DNA of 64,000 nucleotides. It comes from Chloroflexota bacterium. GTDB taxonomy: Bacteria > Chloroflexota > Anaerolineae > Anaerolineales > Villigracilaceae. The stretch spans positions 1 through 64,000 of the forward strand of contig JAIOAU010000011.1 of NCBI GenBank assembly GCA_019873655.1. The letters run 5' to 3'. The position numbers and the translations under genes are program-made. This document shows, piece after piece, positions 8,018 through 16,310 of this stretch (its first letter is position 1; each line of letters begins with the position of its first letter). Below the pieces are notes generated by a model. The model was not told where the DNA came from. It made no database searches and saw nothing but the letters and a program-made list of their open reading frames with translations.

Positions 8018-10024
8018 TCAACTAACGAGGAAGACCACCACCTCCCCCGGCCCGTGGACGCCGATGGTGAGGGTCATTTCGATGTCGGCGGTGCGGCTGG
8101 GGCCGGTGACGATGACCCCGGCCGCGGCGGCGCGCACTTCCGGCCGCGCCAGCGCCTCGGCGAGGGTTCCCACAATCTGACCGGCGCGCAGGATGACGGC
8201 GTGAACCGGCGGCAGGAGCGAGGCGGTCAGGGCGTTGGCGCTCTGGCTGGTCAGGACGAGCGAGCCGGTCTCGGCGATGGCGCACAGCGCGCCGGTCACG
8301 CCGACCGACAGGGACGGGTCGGGATGAAGGACGGCGGCCTGACCCAGATAGGGGGCGGCCAGGTCGTCGCTCAAGGCCTGGGAGACGCCCTTTTCAGCCA
8401 AAAAGGTCTGCAAGCGGGCGGGCAGGTCGGCGGCAGAGATGCGCTCCACCGTCCCGCCCAGGGCGGTCAGTTCTGTGGAAAACAAGGGTATCAGGGATTC
8501 GGCACTTGGGGATTGGGGAAGCGCTGTTCCCCCACCTTCCTTCCTGATTACCTGATTCCCTGTTTCCCTATTACCTATTTCCCTATTCCCTGTTTCCTTA
8601 TCACCCTTTTCCTCGATTTCCTGTTTAATGGTCTCCCACCGCGCCCGAAACGGCCTGACTGCCAGGCGCGGGAAATCCTTGCTGTAGCCCCAGCCAGTCC
8701 AGGCGGGCAGGCGCAGGTACGGGCGGCGCGGGGACAGAAGGCGGCTGAAGATGCCGCCCAGAGTCTGGAAAACGGCGAACAGGCGCGGGGTCGAGGCGGC
8801 GAGGCGGAAGCCGCGCAGGCCCACTTTGACGGGGGCGGGCAGGCCACGCCCTTCCGCTCCTTCATCCGGCGTCTGACCGGCGCGGAGACGCAGCAACAAC
8901 CCCGGCAGGTCAATGTCCACCGGACAGGCTTCGCGGCACGCGCCGCACAGGGAGGAGGCCTGCGCCAGGTAATCGAACGACGGATTGACCAGCGCGGCCG
9001 AGATGACCGAGCCAATCGGGCCGGGGTAGATGCTCCCGTAGGCGTGGCCGCCCGCCTCGCGGAAGACCGGACAGGCGTTCAGGCATGCTCCGCAGCGGAT
9101 GCAGGAGAGGCTTTCGGCCAGCGGCGAGGCGCGCAGGGCCGAGCGGCCGTTGTCGAGCAGAATCAGGTGGCGGGTCTGGCCGGGGAGCGGGGCGTTGATG
9201 AGGCTGGTATAGACGCTCAGTTTTTGTCCGGTGGCCGAGCGCGGCAGGAGCGAGAGGAAGAGCGCCAGGTCGTCCAGCGTGGGGACGAGGCGCTCGATGC
9301 CCATCAGGGCGATGTGAAGGCGCGGCAGGGTGGTGACCATGCGCCCGTTGCCCTCGTTGGTGACGAGGACGAGCGTGCCGCTTTCGACGACGCCGAAGTT
9401 GACGCCGGAGACGCCCACATCGGCGGTCAGGAAGATTTCGCGCAGGAGGCGGCGGGCGGCGTTGGTCAGGGTGGGGATGTCTTCGGTGTAGGGCAGGCCG
9501 AGTTTTTCTTCGAAGAGGCGGCCCACGTCGCCGCGGCGCAGGTGGACGGCGGGGGTGATGATGTGGCTGGGACGCTCGCCGCGCAGTTGGACGATGTACT
9601 CGCCCAGGTCGGTCTCGACGACGCGGCAGCCGCGCGCTTCGAGGGCATGGTTGAGTTCGATTTCCTCGCTGACCATGCTCTTGGATTTGGCGATGGTGAG
9701 GGGACTTGTAGAGGAGCGCGGATTTTGCTTTTCCACGATGTCGAGGAAGATTTGCAGCGCCTCTTCCGCATCGGCGGCGCGGTGGACGCGGATGCCGTTG
9801 GCCTCGACGCGCTCGATGAAGCGCGCCAGGTAATCGTCCAGGCGGGCGATGACCTCGGCCTTGGCGGCGTGGGCGCGGGCGCGGCGTTCCTGGAGATCGG
9901 GCAGGGATTCGAAGGCGGCCGTCCGCCCGGCCTTGCGGCGCGCCGCGTTGGCGTCCAGGGCGGCTTGCAGGTTCTCATCGGCGATGGCGTCGCGGATGCG
10001 TTGACGGAACAGTTTTGTGGTCAT
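8018..10024 (-). CDS. LutB-LutC fusion, iron-sulfur lactate oxidation protein
   Basis: In most bacteria L-lactate oxidation uses LutA, LutB and LutC as separate proteins. Here residues 1 to about 465 are LutB-like: an N-terminal LUD domain followed by two ferredoxin-type clusters, CIRCGACLNACPVFRE (near 306-320) and CGACREACPV (near 354-363). Residues about 515-668 are a second LUD domain of LutC type (GALCAIAETGSLVLTS; PPVHAVILRAGQIVGTL). The junction is a hydrophilic linker rich in GNRETGN-like repeats encoded by a short tandem repeat. The gene starts three bases after the lutA stop, so the two form an operon. The fusion is seen directly; lactate as substrate is inferred from the family. 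Confidence 0.88.
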   Translation of the reverse strand: MTTKLFRQRIRDAIADENLQAALDANAARRKAGRTAAFESLPDLQERRARAHAAKAEVIARLDDYLARFIERVEANGIRVHRAADAEEALQIFLDIVEKQNPRSSTSPLTIAKSKSMVSEEIELNHALEARGCRVVETDLGEYIVQLRGERPSHIITPAVHLRRGDVGRLFEEKLGLPYTEDIPTLTNAARRLLREIFLTADVGVSGVNFGVVESGTLVLVTNEGNGRMVTTLPRLHIALMGIERLVPTLDDLALFLSLLPRSATGQKLSVYTSLINAPLPGQTRHLILLDNGRSALRASPLAESLSCIRCGACLNACPVFREAGGHAYGSIYPGPIGSVISAALVNPSFDYLAQASSLCGACREACPVDIDLPGLLLRLRAGQTPDEGAEGRGLPAPVKVGLRGFRLAASTPRLFAVFQTLGGIFSRLLSPRRPYLRLPAWTGWGYSKDFPRLAVRPFRARWETIKQEIEEKGDKETGNREIGNRETGNQVIRKEGGGTALPQSPSAESLIPLFSTELTALGGTVERISAADLPARLQTFLAEKGVSQALSDDLAAPYLGQAAVLHPDPSLSVGVTGALCAIAETGSLVLTSQSANALTASLLPPVHAVILRAGQIVGTLAEALARPEVRAAAAGVIVTGPSRTADIEMTLTIGVHGPGEVVVFLVS
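8543..8612. repeat. degenerate 7-mer tandem repeat encoding the LutB-LutC linker
   Basis: On the coding strand the tract reads as variants of GGGAATA, GGTAATA and GGAAACA at roughly seven-base steps. It is translated in frame into a Gly/Asn/Glu/Thr-rich linker at about residues 471-494 of the fusion protein. Similar 7-mer tracts occur inside hyuA and hyuB. Confidence 0.75.
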
Positions 10025-10027
10025 CGT

Positions 10028-10756
10028 TCACCTGCGGTTCAACACTTCGGCGATATGCAGTACCCGCTGCGGCTTGCCCTGGCGCATCAGTCCGCCCTGG
10101 AGGTGCATGAGACAGCCCGTATCGGCGACGACCAGCGTGGGGGCCTCGGTCTTCTCGAAGTTGGCAATCTTGCGTTTGAGAAACTCGGCGGAGAGTTCGG
10201 GATGCTCGACCGAGAAGACGCCGCCGAAGCCGCAGCAATCCTCGCGCTCGGGCAGTTCGACCACCTCGGCCTCGCGGACGGCGGCGAGCAGGGCGCGCGG
10301 CTGACGGTCCACGCCCAGGCCGCGCAGCAGGTGACAGGAGGGGTGATAGGTCAGGCGTCCGGGCCAGCGCGCCCCGAGGTCGGTCACGCCGCGTACATCC
10401 ACCAGGTACTCGGTGAATTCGTAGACGCGGGCGGCGAGCGCCTGCGCCCGCGCCAGCCAGGGCGGGTCGTCGCGGAAGAGTTCCGGGTAGCCGTGGCGAA
10501 TCATGTGCGCGCACGAGCCGGAGGGGATGACGACATCGCCGCGGGTTTGCTCGAAAATCTCGATGAGGCGGCAGGCCAACGGTCGGGCCTCGGAGCGGAG
10601 GCCGGCGTTGAAGGCGGGCTGTCCGCAGCAGGTCTGCGCGGCGGGGAATTCGACCCGCACCCCGGCGCGGTTCAGGACGCGCACCATCGCCTCGCCCACC
10701 TCCGGGAAGAAGGAGTCGATCAGGCAGGTGATGAACAGTTGGACGGTATCGGGCAT
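10028..10756 (-). CDS. lutA: LutA-like (Fe-S)-binding protein, CCG-domain
   Basis: LutA/GlcF-type proteins carry two cysteine-rich CCG domains that bind an iron-sulfur cluster and act with LutB/LutC in lactate oxidation. Both domains are visible: ITCLID followed by TCCGQPAFNAG, and PSCHLLRGLG followed by EDCCGFGGVFS. The 242-residue length fits LutA. I chose ATG 10756 because MPDTVQLFITC begins the conserved domain and a TACAAT hexamer (minus strand, 10763-10768) lies only six bases upstream, which suggests a leaderless transcript. The frame is open to 10942 but that stretch is intergenic in character. It is directly followed by the lutBC fusion. Confidence 0.88.
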   Translation of the reverse strand: MPDTVQLFITCLIDSFFPEVGEAMVRVLNRAGVRVEFPAAQTCCGQPAFNAGLRSEARPLACRLIEIFEQTRGDVVIPSGSCAHMIRHGYPELFRDDPPWLARAQALAARVYEFTEYLVDVRGVTDLGARWPGRLTYHPSCHLLRGLGVDRQPRALLAAVREAEVVELPEREDCCGFGGVFSVEHPELSAEFLKRKIANFEKTEAPTLVVADTGCLMHLQGGLMRQGKPQRVLHIAEVLNRR

Positions 10757-10889
10757 ATGTTCATTGTATCGCAGTCGTTTTTGGCTGGCATGTGTCAGAA
10801 GTGAGGATGAAAGGGTGACGAGTGAGGGGTGATGGCCGGCCTCCGAATTTCGAATCTCATGGTATGATTGCCGCCGCAAAGGAAGAGTC

Positions 10890-13040
10890 ATGAATACGTT
10901 TCGCACCAAACTCCCCAACCATTTCGACCTGCCGCGGCGCATTGCGCGGCTGCGGGAACTGGCCTACAACTTGTGGTGGGCCTGGAACCCGACCGTCCAG
11001 CGCCTGTTCACGCGCATCGACTTCGCGCTGTGGGAAAGCGTCAACCACAACCCGCTGCGTTTTCTGCGCGCCATCAGCCGCGCCGAACTGAACGCCGCCG
11101 CCCAGAACCCCATCTACCTCGACCTGTACGACCGCGTCTTCGCCGACTTCGACGCCTACCTCAAGGCCAGCGACACCTGGTGCACCCGCACCTACAAAGG
11201 GCGCTGCAAGAATCAAATCGCCTACTTCTCGATGGAATTCGGCCTGCACGAAATCCTGCCCATCTATTCCGGCGGGCTGGGCGTGCTGGCCGGCGACCAT
11301 CTCAAGGAGGCCAGCGACCTGGGCCTGCCGCTGGTCGGCGTGGGGTTTATGTACAGCGAGGGCTACTTCTCGCAGCGCATCTCGGAGGACGGCTGGCAGG
11401 ACGCCATCAACAATCCGCTCAACTTCGAGGAACTGCCGGTGCTGAAAGTCCTGGACGAGAACGGCCAGCCGTTGACGGTGAAGGTGGACTTCCCCGACCG
11501 CCAGGTCAGCGTCCATATTTGGGAACTGCGCGTCGGGCGCGTCCCGCTCTATCTGCTCGATACGAACATCGAGACCAACGCCCCGGCCGACCGCCGCCTG
11601 ACCACCCGCCTCTACTGGTCGGACCTCGACCTGCGCATCCTGCAGGAGATTGTCCTCGGCGTCGGCGGGGTGCGCGCCCTGCGCGCCCTGGGCTTCGAGC
11701 CGAAGGTCTGGCACATGAACGAGGGGCACGCCGCCTTCCTGACCCTCGAGCGGGCGCGCGAACTGGTCGCCGAGGGGATGACCTTCGAGCAGGCCATCGC
11801 CAGGACGCGCAAGAACAACATCTTCACCACCCACACCCCCGTCCCGGCCGGCAACGACGAATTCCCTCTCTGGCTGGTGGACAAGTACCTCTCGATGTTG
11901 TGGCCCGACCTGGGCCTGACCGCCGACCAGTTCATCGACCTGGCGCGCAACCGTCAGCCCTGGGGCGAGACCTTCAGCATGCCCATCCTGGCCCTGCGCC
12001 TGTCGGACGGCCGCAACGCCGTCTCCGAACTGCACGGGCACGTCTCGCGGGCGATGTGGCGTTTCCTGTGGCCCGAAGCCAGGGACGAAGACGACGTGCC
12101 GATCACCTACATCACCAACGGCGTCCACACCGCCAGTTGGATGGCGCGCCGCCTGCGCGTCCTCTACGACCGCTACCTGGGCGAGGACTGGCTCGAACAT
12201 CTCGACGACCCGGAGATTTGGGAGAAAATCGACCTGATTCCCGACCAGGAATTGTGGGCGGTCCACAATCACCTCAAACGCAAACTGGCCTTCTACATCA
12301 TGGATCGGGCGCGCAAACGCTGGATGCAGGGCGGATTCCACCCCGTCCAGGTCATCGCCTCGGGTGTGATGCTCGACCCCTACGCCCTGACCATCGGCTT
12401 TGCCCGCCGCTTCGCCACTTACAAGCGCGCCAACCTGGTCCTCTCCGACCTCGACCGCCTGCTGAACATCCTTAACAAGCCCAACCGGCCGGTGCAAATC
12501 ATCTTCGCCGGCAAGGCCCATCCCGCCGACGAACCCGGCAAGATGCTCATCCAGGAGGTCTATCGGGCGGTGAAAAAGGCCGAGAACGGCGGCCGGCTGG
12601 TCTTCCTGGAGGACTACGACATGAACCTGGCCCGTTACCTGGTCCAGGGCGTGGACGTCTGGCTGAACACCCCCCGCCGCCCGAACGAGGCCTCCGGGAC
12701 CTCGGGCATGAAGGCCGCCCTGAACGGCGTCCTCAACTTCTCGGTCCTCGACGGCTGGTGGCGGGAGGCCTACAACGGCGAGAACGGCTGGGCCATCGGC
12801 GAAGACGCCGGCCCCGAAGAGAACGCCGAGGACGGCGAGGAGGCCGAGAGCCTGTACCACACCCTGGAGACCGAAATCGTCCCGCTCTACTACGACGAGC
12901 GCGGCGTGGATGACATGCCTCGCAAGTGGGTGGCGCGCATGAAGCAGTCCATGCGCACGATTACGCCCCTGTTCAGCACCCGGCGCATGCTCAAGGAATA
13001 TGTCGAGCGCCTCTACCTGCCGGCGATGAAATCCGGCTGA
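10890..13040 (+). CDS. alpha-glucan phosphorylase (short form)
   Basis: The enzyme releases glucose 1-phosphate from glycogen or maltodextrin using pyridoxal phosphate. At 716 residues it belongs to the shorter archaeal/thermophile-like branch (GT35) rather than the roughly 800-residue E. coli type. Visible motifs are NLWWAWNP near the N-terminus, GVLAGDHLKEASDLGLP, HTPVPAGND, FARRFATYKRA, FAGKAHPAD and EASGTSGMKAALNG, which contains the PLP-binding lysine. A GGAAGAG ribosome site precedes ATG 10890. It is divergent from the lutA operon and probably works with glycogen-storage enzymes outside the window. Confidence 0.93.
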   Translation: MNTFRTKLPNHFDLPRRIARLRELAYNLWWAWNPTVQRLFTRIDFALWESVNHNPLRFLRAISRAELNAAAQNPIYLDLYDRVFADFDAYLKASDTWCTRTYKGRCKNQIAYFSMEFGLHEILPIYSGGLGVLAGDHLKEASDLGLPLVGVGFMYSEGYFSQRISEDGWQDAINNPLNFEELPVLKVLDENGQPLTVKVDFPDRQVSVHIWELRVGRVPLYLLDTNIETNAPADRRLTTRLYWSDLDLRILQEIVLGVGGVRALRALGFEPKVWHMNEGHAAFLTLERARELVAEGMTFEQAIARTRKNNIFTTHTPVPAGNDEFPLWLVDKYLSMLWPDLGLTADQFIDLARNRQPWGETFSMPILALRLSDGRNAVSELHGHVSRAMWRFLWPEARDEDDVPITYITNGVHTASWMARRLRVLYDRYLGEDWLEHLDDPEIWEKIDLIPDQELWAVHNHLKRKLAFYIMDRARKRWMQGGFHPVQVIASGVMLDPYALTIGFARRFATYKRANLVLSDLDRLLNILNKPNRPVQIIFAGKAHPADEPGKMLIQEVYRAVKKAENGGRLVFLEDYDMNLARYLVQGVDVWLNTPRRPNEASGTSGMKAALNGVLNFSVLDGWWREAYNGENGWAIGEDAGPEENAEDGEEAESLYHTLETEIVPLYYDERGVDDMPRKWVARMKQSMRTITPLFSTRRMLKEYVERLYLPAMKSG

Positions 13041-13070
13041 GAAGATCGAAAGCGCTTTCTGGAAACTCCC

Positions 13071-13601
13071 ATGTGGACTCAACTTCTCTCCCTCTCCGCC
13101 TGGCTGGGGGCGCTGGGAATCTTCGCCTTGCGCGTCACTGACATGACCTTCGACACCCTGCGCATGCTCTTCGTGGTGCGCGGCCGCAAGGGGATCGCCT
13201 GGGGGCTGGGCTTCATGCAGTCGGTCATCTTCGTGATTGCCATCACCTCGGTCTTGAGTAACCTGGATAACCCGCTCAACATCCTGGGCTACGCGGCCGG
13301 CTTCGCCACCGGCAACGTGGTCGGGATGTGGATCGAGGAGCGGCTGGCGATCGGCTACGTCCAGTTGAGCGTCATCAGTCCGCGGCGCGGGGCGGCGGCG
13401 GCCCGGGCGCTGCGTCAGGCCGGTTTCGCCGTGACCGAGATTCCGGCGCGCGGCCGGGACGGCATGGTCAGCCTGCTGAGTTGCAGCCTGCAGCGCAAGG
13501 ACGTGGCGAAGGCCGAACAGGTCGTCCTGGAGGCGGATCCGGAGGCGTTCGTCACCGCCGAGGAGGTGCGTCCGCTGCGGCGCGGCTTCTGGCGGGCCTA
13601 G
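13071..13601 (+). CDS. UPF0316/DUF2179-like membrane protein
   Basis: The 176-residue protein has an N-terminal membrane half, with hydrophobic stretches near 8-25, 45-62 and 70-90, and a soluble C-terminal half near 100-170 that fits the YitT-type DUF2179 domain. The arrangement RVTDMTFDTLRMLFVVRG and GNVVGMWIEERLAIG matches my recollection of UPF0316 proteins. Function is unknown. It lies 30 bases downstream of the phosphorylase gene and may be co-transcribed; a strong hairpin follows it. Confidence 0.8.
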   Translation: MWTQLLSLSAWLGALGIFALRVTDMTFDTLRMLFVVRGRKGIAWGLGFMQSVIFVIAITSVLSNLDNPLNILGYAAGFATGNVVGMWIEERLAIGYVQLSVISPRRGAAAARALRQAGFAVTEIPARGRDGMVSLLSCSLQRKDVAKAEQVVLEADPEAFVTAEEVRPLRRGFWRA

Positions 13602-13618
13602 AGCCAGGAAGCAGGGAT

Positions 13619-13654
13619 AAAAAAGCGCAACCCGTCCGCGGGCTGCGCTTTTCA
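13619..13654. terminator. bidirectional intrinsic terminator
   Basis: AAAAGCGCAACCCG and CGGGCTGCGCTTTT flank a TCCG loop, with runs of A on the left and T on the right. It can therefore terminate both the UPF0316 gene and the convergent aminopeptidase gene. Confidence 0.85.
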
Positions 13655-13669
13655 TTTTCGGGGCGCAAT

Positions 13670-14773
13670 CTACAGTTTGAACTCGCCGTTGCGATAGATG
13701 ACCTCGCCGTCCACCACAATCTCGGAATCCTCTTTCATCCCGCAAATCATATCCCAGTGAATGATGGACTTGTTCTTCGAGCCGGTTTCGGGGTAGCCCG
13801 CTCCGAGCGCCATGTGGAACGAACCGCCGATCTTCTCGTCAAACAGGATGTTGTGCGAGAAGCGGTCGACCTCCATGTTGGTGCCGATGGCGAACTCGCC
13901 CACGTAACGGGCGCCGGGGTCGGCTTCGAGCATTTCGAGCAGAAAAGCCTGGTTCTTGGCTGCCTTGGCCTGGGCGACCTTGCCGTTGGTGAAGGTCAAT
14001 TCCACGCCTTCGACCATCACGCCGTTGTAGATGGCCGGGAAGGAAAAATGGACCCAGCCGTTGATCGAGTCTTCCACCGGTCCGGTGTAAATCTCGCCGT
14101 CGGGCATGTTGTGCGTCCCGCAGCCGTTGACAAACTTGCGGCCTTTGATGCTCAGGGTCAGGTCCACGTTGGGGCCGCGCAGGATGACCTGGTGATGGCC
14201 CTCGATGCGTTCGATGATCTTGGCCTGGGCGTCCTTGACCTTTTTCCAGTAGGCCACCGGGTCGTTCTGGTCGGCGTGGCAGGCGCGGTAGACGAAATCC
14301 TCGAACTCGCGCAGGCTCATTTCGGCTTCGATGGCGTAGCCTTCGGTGGGGAAGAGCGTGCTGACCCACTTGAACGCCCCCTCGGCGCCGCGCCGCATTT
14401 GGGCCTCGAGGATGGGGGCCAGGGCTTTCTGCCGCCGCCGCTGACGGGCCGGGTCGACGTGCGAGAGGGCGCGCGGGTTGGTCGCCGAGGCGATGCGGAT
14501 GCGGCTCTCGAACTGGTCGTAGACCAGTTTGCGGAAGGGAGGAATGTCGTCGAGCTGTTCGTCGCTGGCTTTGGCGAACAGGATTTCATCCTGATCGGTC
14601 AGGTCGAGCAGCAAGGCCGGGTGGCCGCCGCGCTCCAGAACGCGGGCATAGACGGCGCGCACCAGCGGGACGGCGGCGGTGGTCGCCTCGATGGCGACCC
14701 GGTCGCCCGGTTTGATGTTGGCCGAGTAATCCACCAGGATTTCGGCCAGTTTTTCAACGCGTGGATCGGTCAA
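13670..14773 (-). CDS. M29-family aminopeptidase
   Basis: Thermophilic-type M29 metallopeptidases release N-terminal residues using two metal ions. The 367-residue protein shows the family metal-site segments EGVELTFTNGKV, VGEFAIGTN, SHNILFDEKIGGSFHMALGAGY and SIIHWDMICG. The start is TTG 14773, giving LTDPRVEKLAEIL; it is preceded by a clear AGGAGG five bases away. The frame remains open to 15052 but that region overlaps the next gene. The terminal segment DGEVIYRNGEFKL is typical of the family end. Confidence 0.9.
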   Translation of the reverse strand: MTDPRVEKLAEILVDYSANIKPGDRVAIEATTAAVPLVRAVYARVLERGGHPALLLDLTDQDEILFAKASDEQLDDIPPFRKLVYDQFESRIRIASATNPRALSHVDPARQRRRQKALAPILEAQMRRGAEGAFKWVSTLFPTEGYAIEAEMSLREFEDFVYRACHADQNDPVAYWKKVKDAQAKIIERIEGHHQVILRGPNVDLTLSIKGRKFVNGCGTHNMPDGEIYTGPVEDSINGWVHFSFPAIYNGVMVEGVELTFTNGKVAQAKAAKNQAFLLEMLEADPGARYVGEFAIGTNMEVDRFSHNILFDEKIGGSFHMALGAGYPETGSKNKSIIHWDMICGMKEDSEIVVDGEVIYRNGEFKL

Positions 14774-14835
14774 GAGAACCTCCTGTGTAGGCAATGAGCA
14801 GATTATACCCAGATTGTTTCTTTTTTCACAGCCTG

Positions 14836-15618
14836 TCAGGGCGACTCGGAAGCGTGCAGAGCCGCCAGGATTTGCGGGTGCAGGGCGGGCGGAGCGGCCA
14901 GGATGGAGCCGCTGGTCAGGTAGTCGGGCCGGCCGTCCAGGTCGGTGACCCGCGCCCCCGCTTCGGCGGCGATCAGGCCGCCGGCGGCCAGGTCCCAGGG
15001 GCTGAGTTTGAGTTCCCAGTAGCCGTCGAAGCGGCCGGCGGCCACATAGCACAGGTCGAGGGCCGCCGAGCCGAGGCGGCGCACGCCCTGGGTCAGTTTG
15101 GCCAGGCGGGCGAAATGGTCGAAGTTGTTGCGCGGCGTGTGGAGGATGTCGTAGGGAAAACCGGTGACCAGCAGGCTGCGCCGCAACTCGCTGACCTGTG
15201 AGACGCGCAGGCGGCGGCCGTTCAGCCAGGCGCCGCGGCCGCGTTCGGCGCGGAAGAGCTCGTCGCGCAGGGGGTCGTAGACCACGCCCAGGGTTACCTC
15301 TCCCGCTGGCGCGTAGGCGATCGAGACGGCGAAGATCGGCACGCCGTGGGCGTAGTTGACCGTGCCGTCGAGGGGATCAATGTACCAGAGGCCATCGCTG
15401 CCGCTCCCGCTCGCCCCCGATTCCTCGGCCAGGACGCGGCTGGCCGGGAAACGGCGGCCTATCTCGCCCAGGAGATAGGCCTCAGAACGGCGGTCCACCT
15501 CGGTGACCGGGTCAATCGCGCCTTTGTATTCCACTTGCAGGTCTTGCTCGTAGCCGGCGCGCAAAATCTCGCCGGCGGCGCGAGCCAGTTCTTCGAGCAC
15601 ATCCAGCGTCGGCTGCAT
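14836..15618 (-). CDS. inositol monophosphatase family protein
   Basis: This is a lithium-sensitive-type magnesium phosphatase of the SuhB/IMPase fold, 260 residues. Motifs: LAEESGASG (metal ligand glutamate), WYIDPLDGTVNYAHG (the DPxDGT signature) and LSPWDLAAGGLIAAEAGARVTD (WDxAAG). Possible substrates are inositol phosphate, fructose bisphosphate or nucleotide phosphate; the sequence does not separate them. Its ATG abuts the stop of the upstream receiver gene, so the two are co-transcribed. Confidence 0.92.
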   Translation of the reverse strand: MQPTLDVLEELARAAGEILRAGYEQDLQVEYKGAIDPVTEVDRRSEAYLLGEIGRRFPASRVLAEESGASGSGSDGLWYIDPLDGTVNYAHGVPIFAVSIAYAPAGEVTLGVVYDPLRDELFRAERGRGAWLNGRRLRVSQVSELRRSLLVTGFPYDILHTPRNNFDHFARLAKLTQGVRRLGSAALDLCYVAAGRFDGYWELKLSPWDLAAGGLIAAEAGARVTDLDGRPDYLTSGSILAAPPALHPQILAALHASESP

Positions 15619-16251
15619 TTATTTCTGGGCGTTCCTGCTTTCTTCGAGGATGCGGTGAATTTGGGCCAGTTCCGCCTGAATCTCGTCGCGGTCATTCTTG
15701 GCCTGCTCCAGGAGGGCCTCGAAGGCCGGGCGCTGATTGGGCGGCAAGGTGGTGAGTAGGCGTTCGGTGCGCGCGATCTGGGTGTTCTTATGGCGCAGTT
15801 TGTGTTCCAGCCGCTCGCGGTAGCCGGTGTAGAATTCGCGCTCCCCCAGCGGCTGGCGCGGCGGCTCGGGGCCGGCGGTCAGCAGTTCGGCGACGGTCAG
15901 GAGGAATTCCTCGGTGTCGATCGGCTTCTCGATGAAGCGCGCCGCGCCCAGGCTGATGGCAAAGTCTTTGTCCTCCGGCGTGACGTAAGTGGCCGAGAGA
16001 AAGATGATGGGCAGGTCGCGGGTCTGCGGGTTGGAGCGGATGCGGTGCGCCAGGGCGTAGCCGTCCATCTTGGGCATCAGGATGTCGGTGATGACCAGGG
16101 CTGGCCGCTCCTTTTCGATCATCAGCAGCGCTTCCTGACCGTTCTTGGCCGTGACGACCGGGTAGCCCTTGAAGCGCAGGGTGACTTCGAGCAGTTCCAG
16201 GACGTTGGAGACGTCTTCGACGACAAGGATGGGACCAGAGGGAATGTTCAT
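15619..16251 (-). CDS. response regulator receiver protein with C-terminal coiled coil
   Basis: Residues 7-125 form a CheY-like receiver: acidic pair E12/D13, phospho-acceptor D56 in ITDILMPKMDG, and the conserved lysine in FIEKPID. Residues about 140-205 are charged and helical, probably a coiled coil, with no DNA-binding motif. The output is therefore likely protein-protein. It is directly followed by the inositol phosphatase gene with no gap, which suggests one transcript. No histidine kinase is adjacent. Confidence 0.88.
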   Translation of the reverse strand: MNIPSGPILVVEDVSNVLELLEVTLRFKGYPVVTAKNGQEALLMIEKERPALVITDILMPKMDGYALAHRIRSNPQTRDLPIIFLSATYVTPEDKDFAISLGAARFIEKPIDTEEFLLTVAELLTAGPEPPRQPLGEREFYTGYRERLEHKLRHKNTQIARTERLLTTLPPNQRPAFEALLEQAKNDRDEIQAELAQIHRILEESRNAQK

Positions 16252-16310
16252 AGCCTTTCTATTTTAGTCTGCTTTGGGCGGCAGGGCAAGAGACGCGCTT
16301 GTCAGTCTTG

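Noticed and set aside
8054-10804. 916-codon plus-strand frame opposite lutA-lutBC
   Set aside because: Gly/Ala-rich shadow; the minus-strand frames carry the Fe-S motifs.
10857-13745. 962-codon minus-strand frame opposite the alpha-glucan phosphorylase gene
   Set aside because: It mirrors the codon bias of the real gene and shows no motif.
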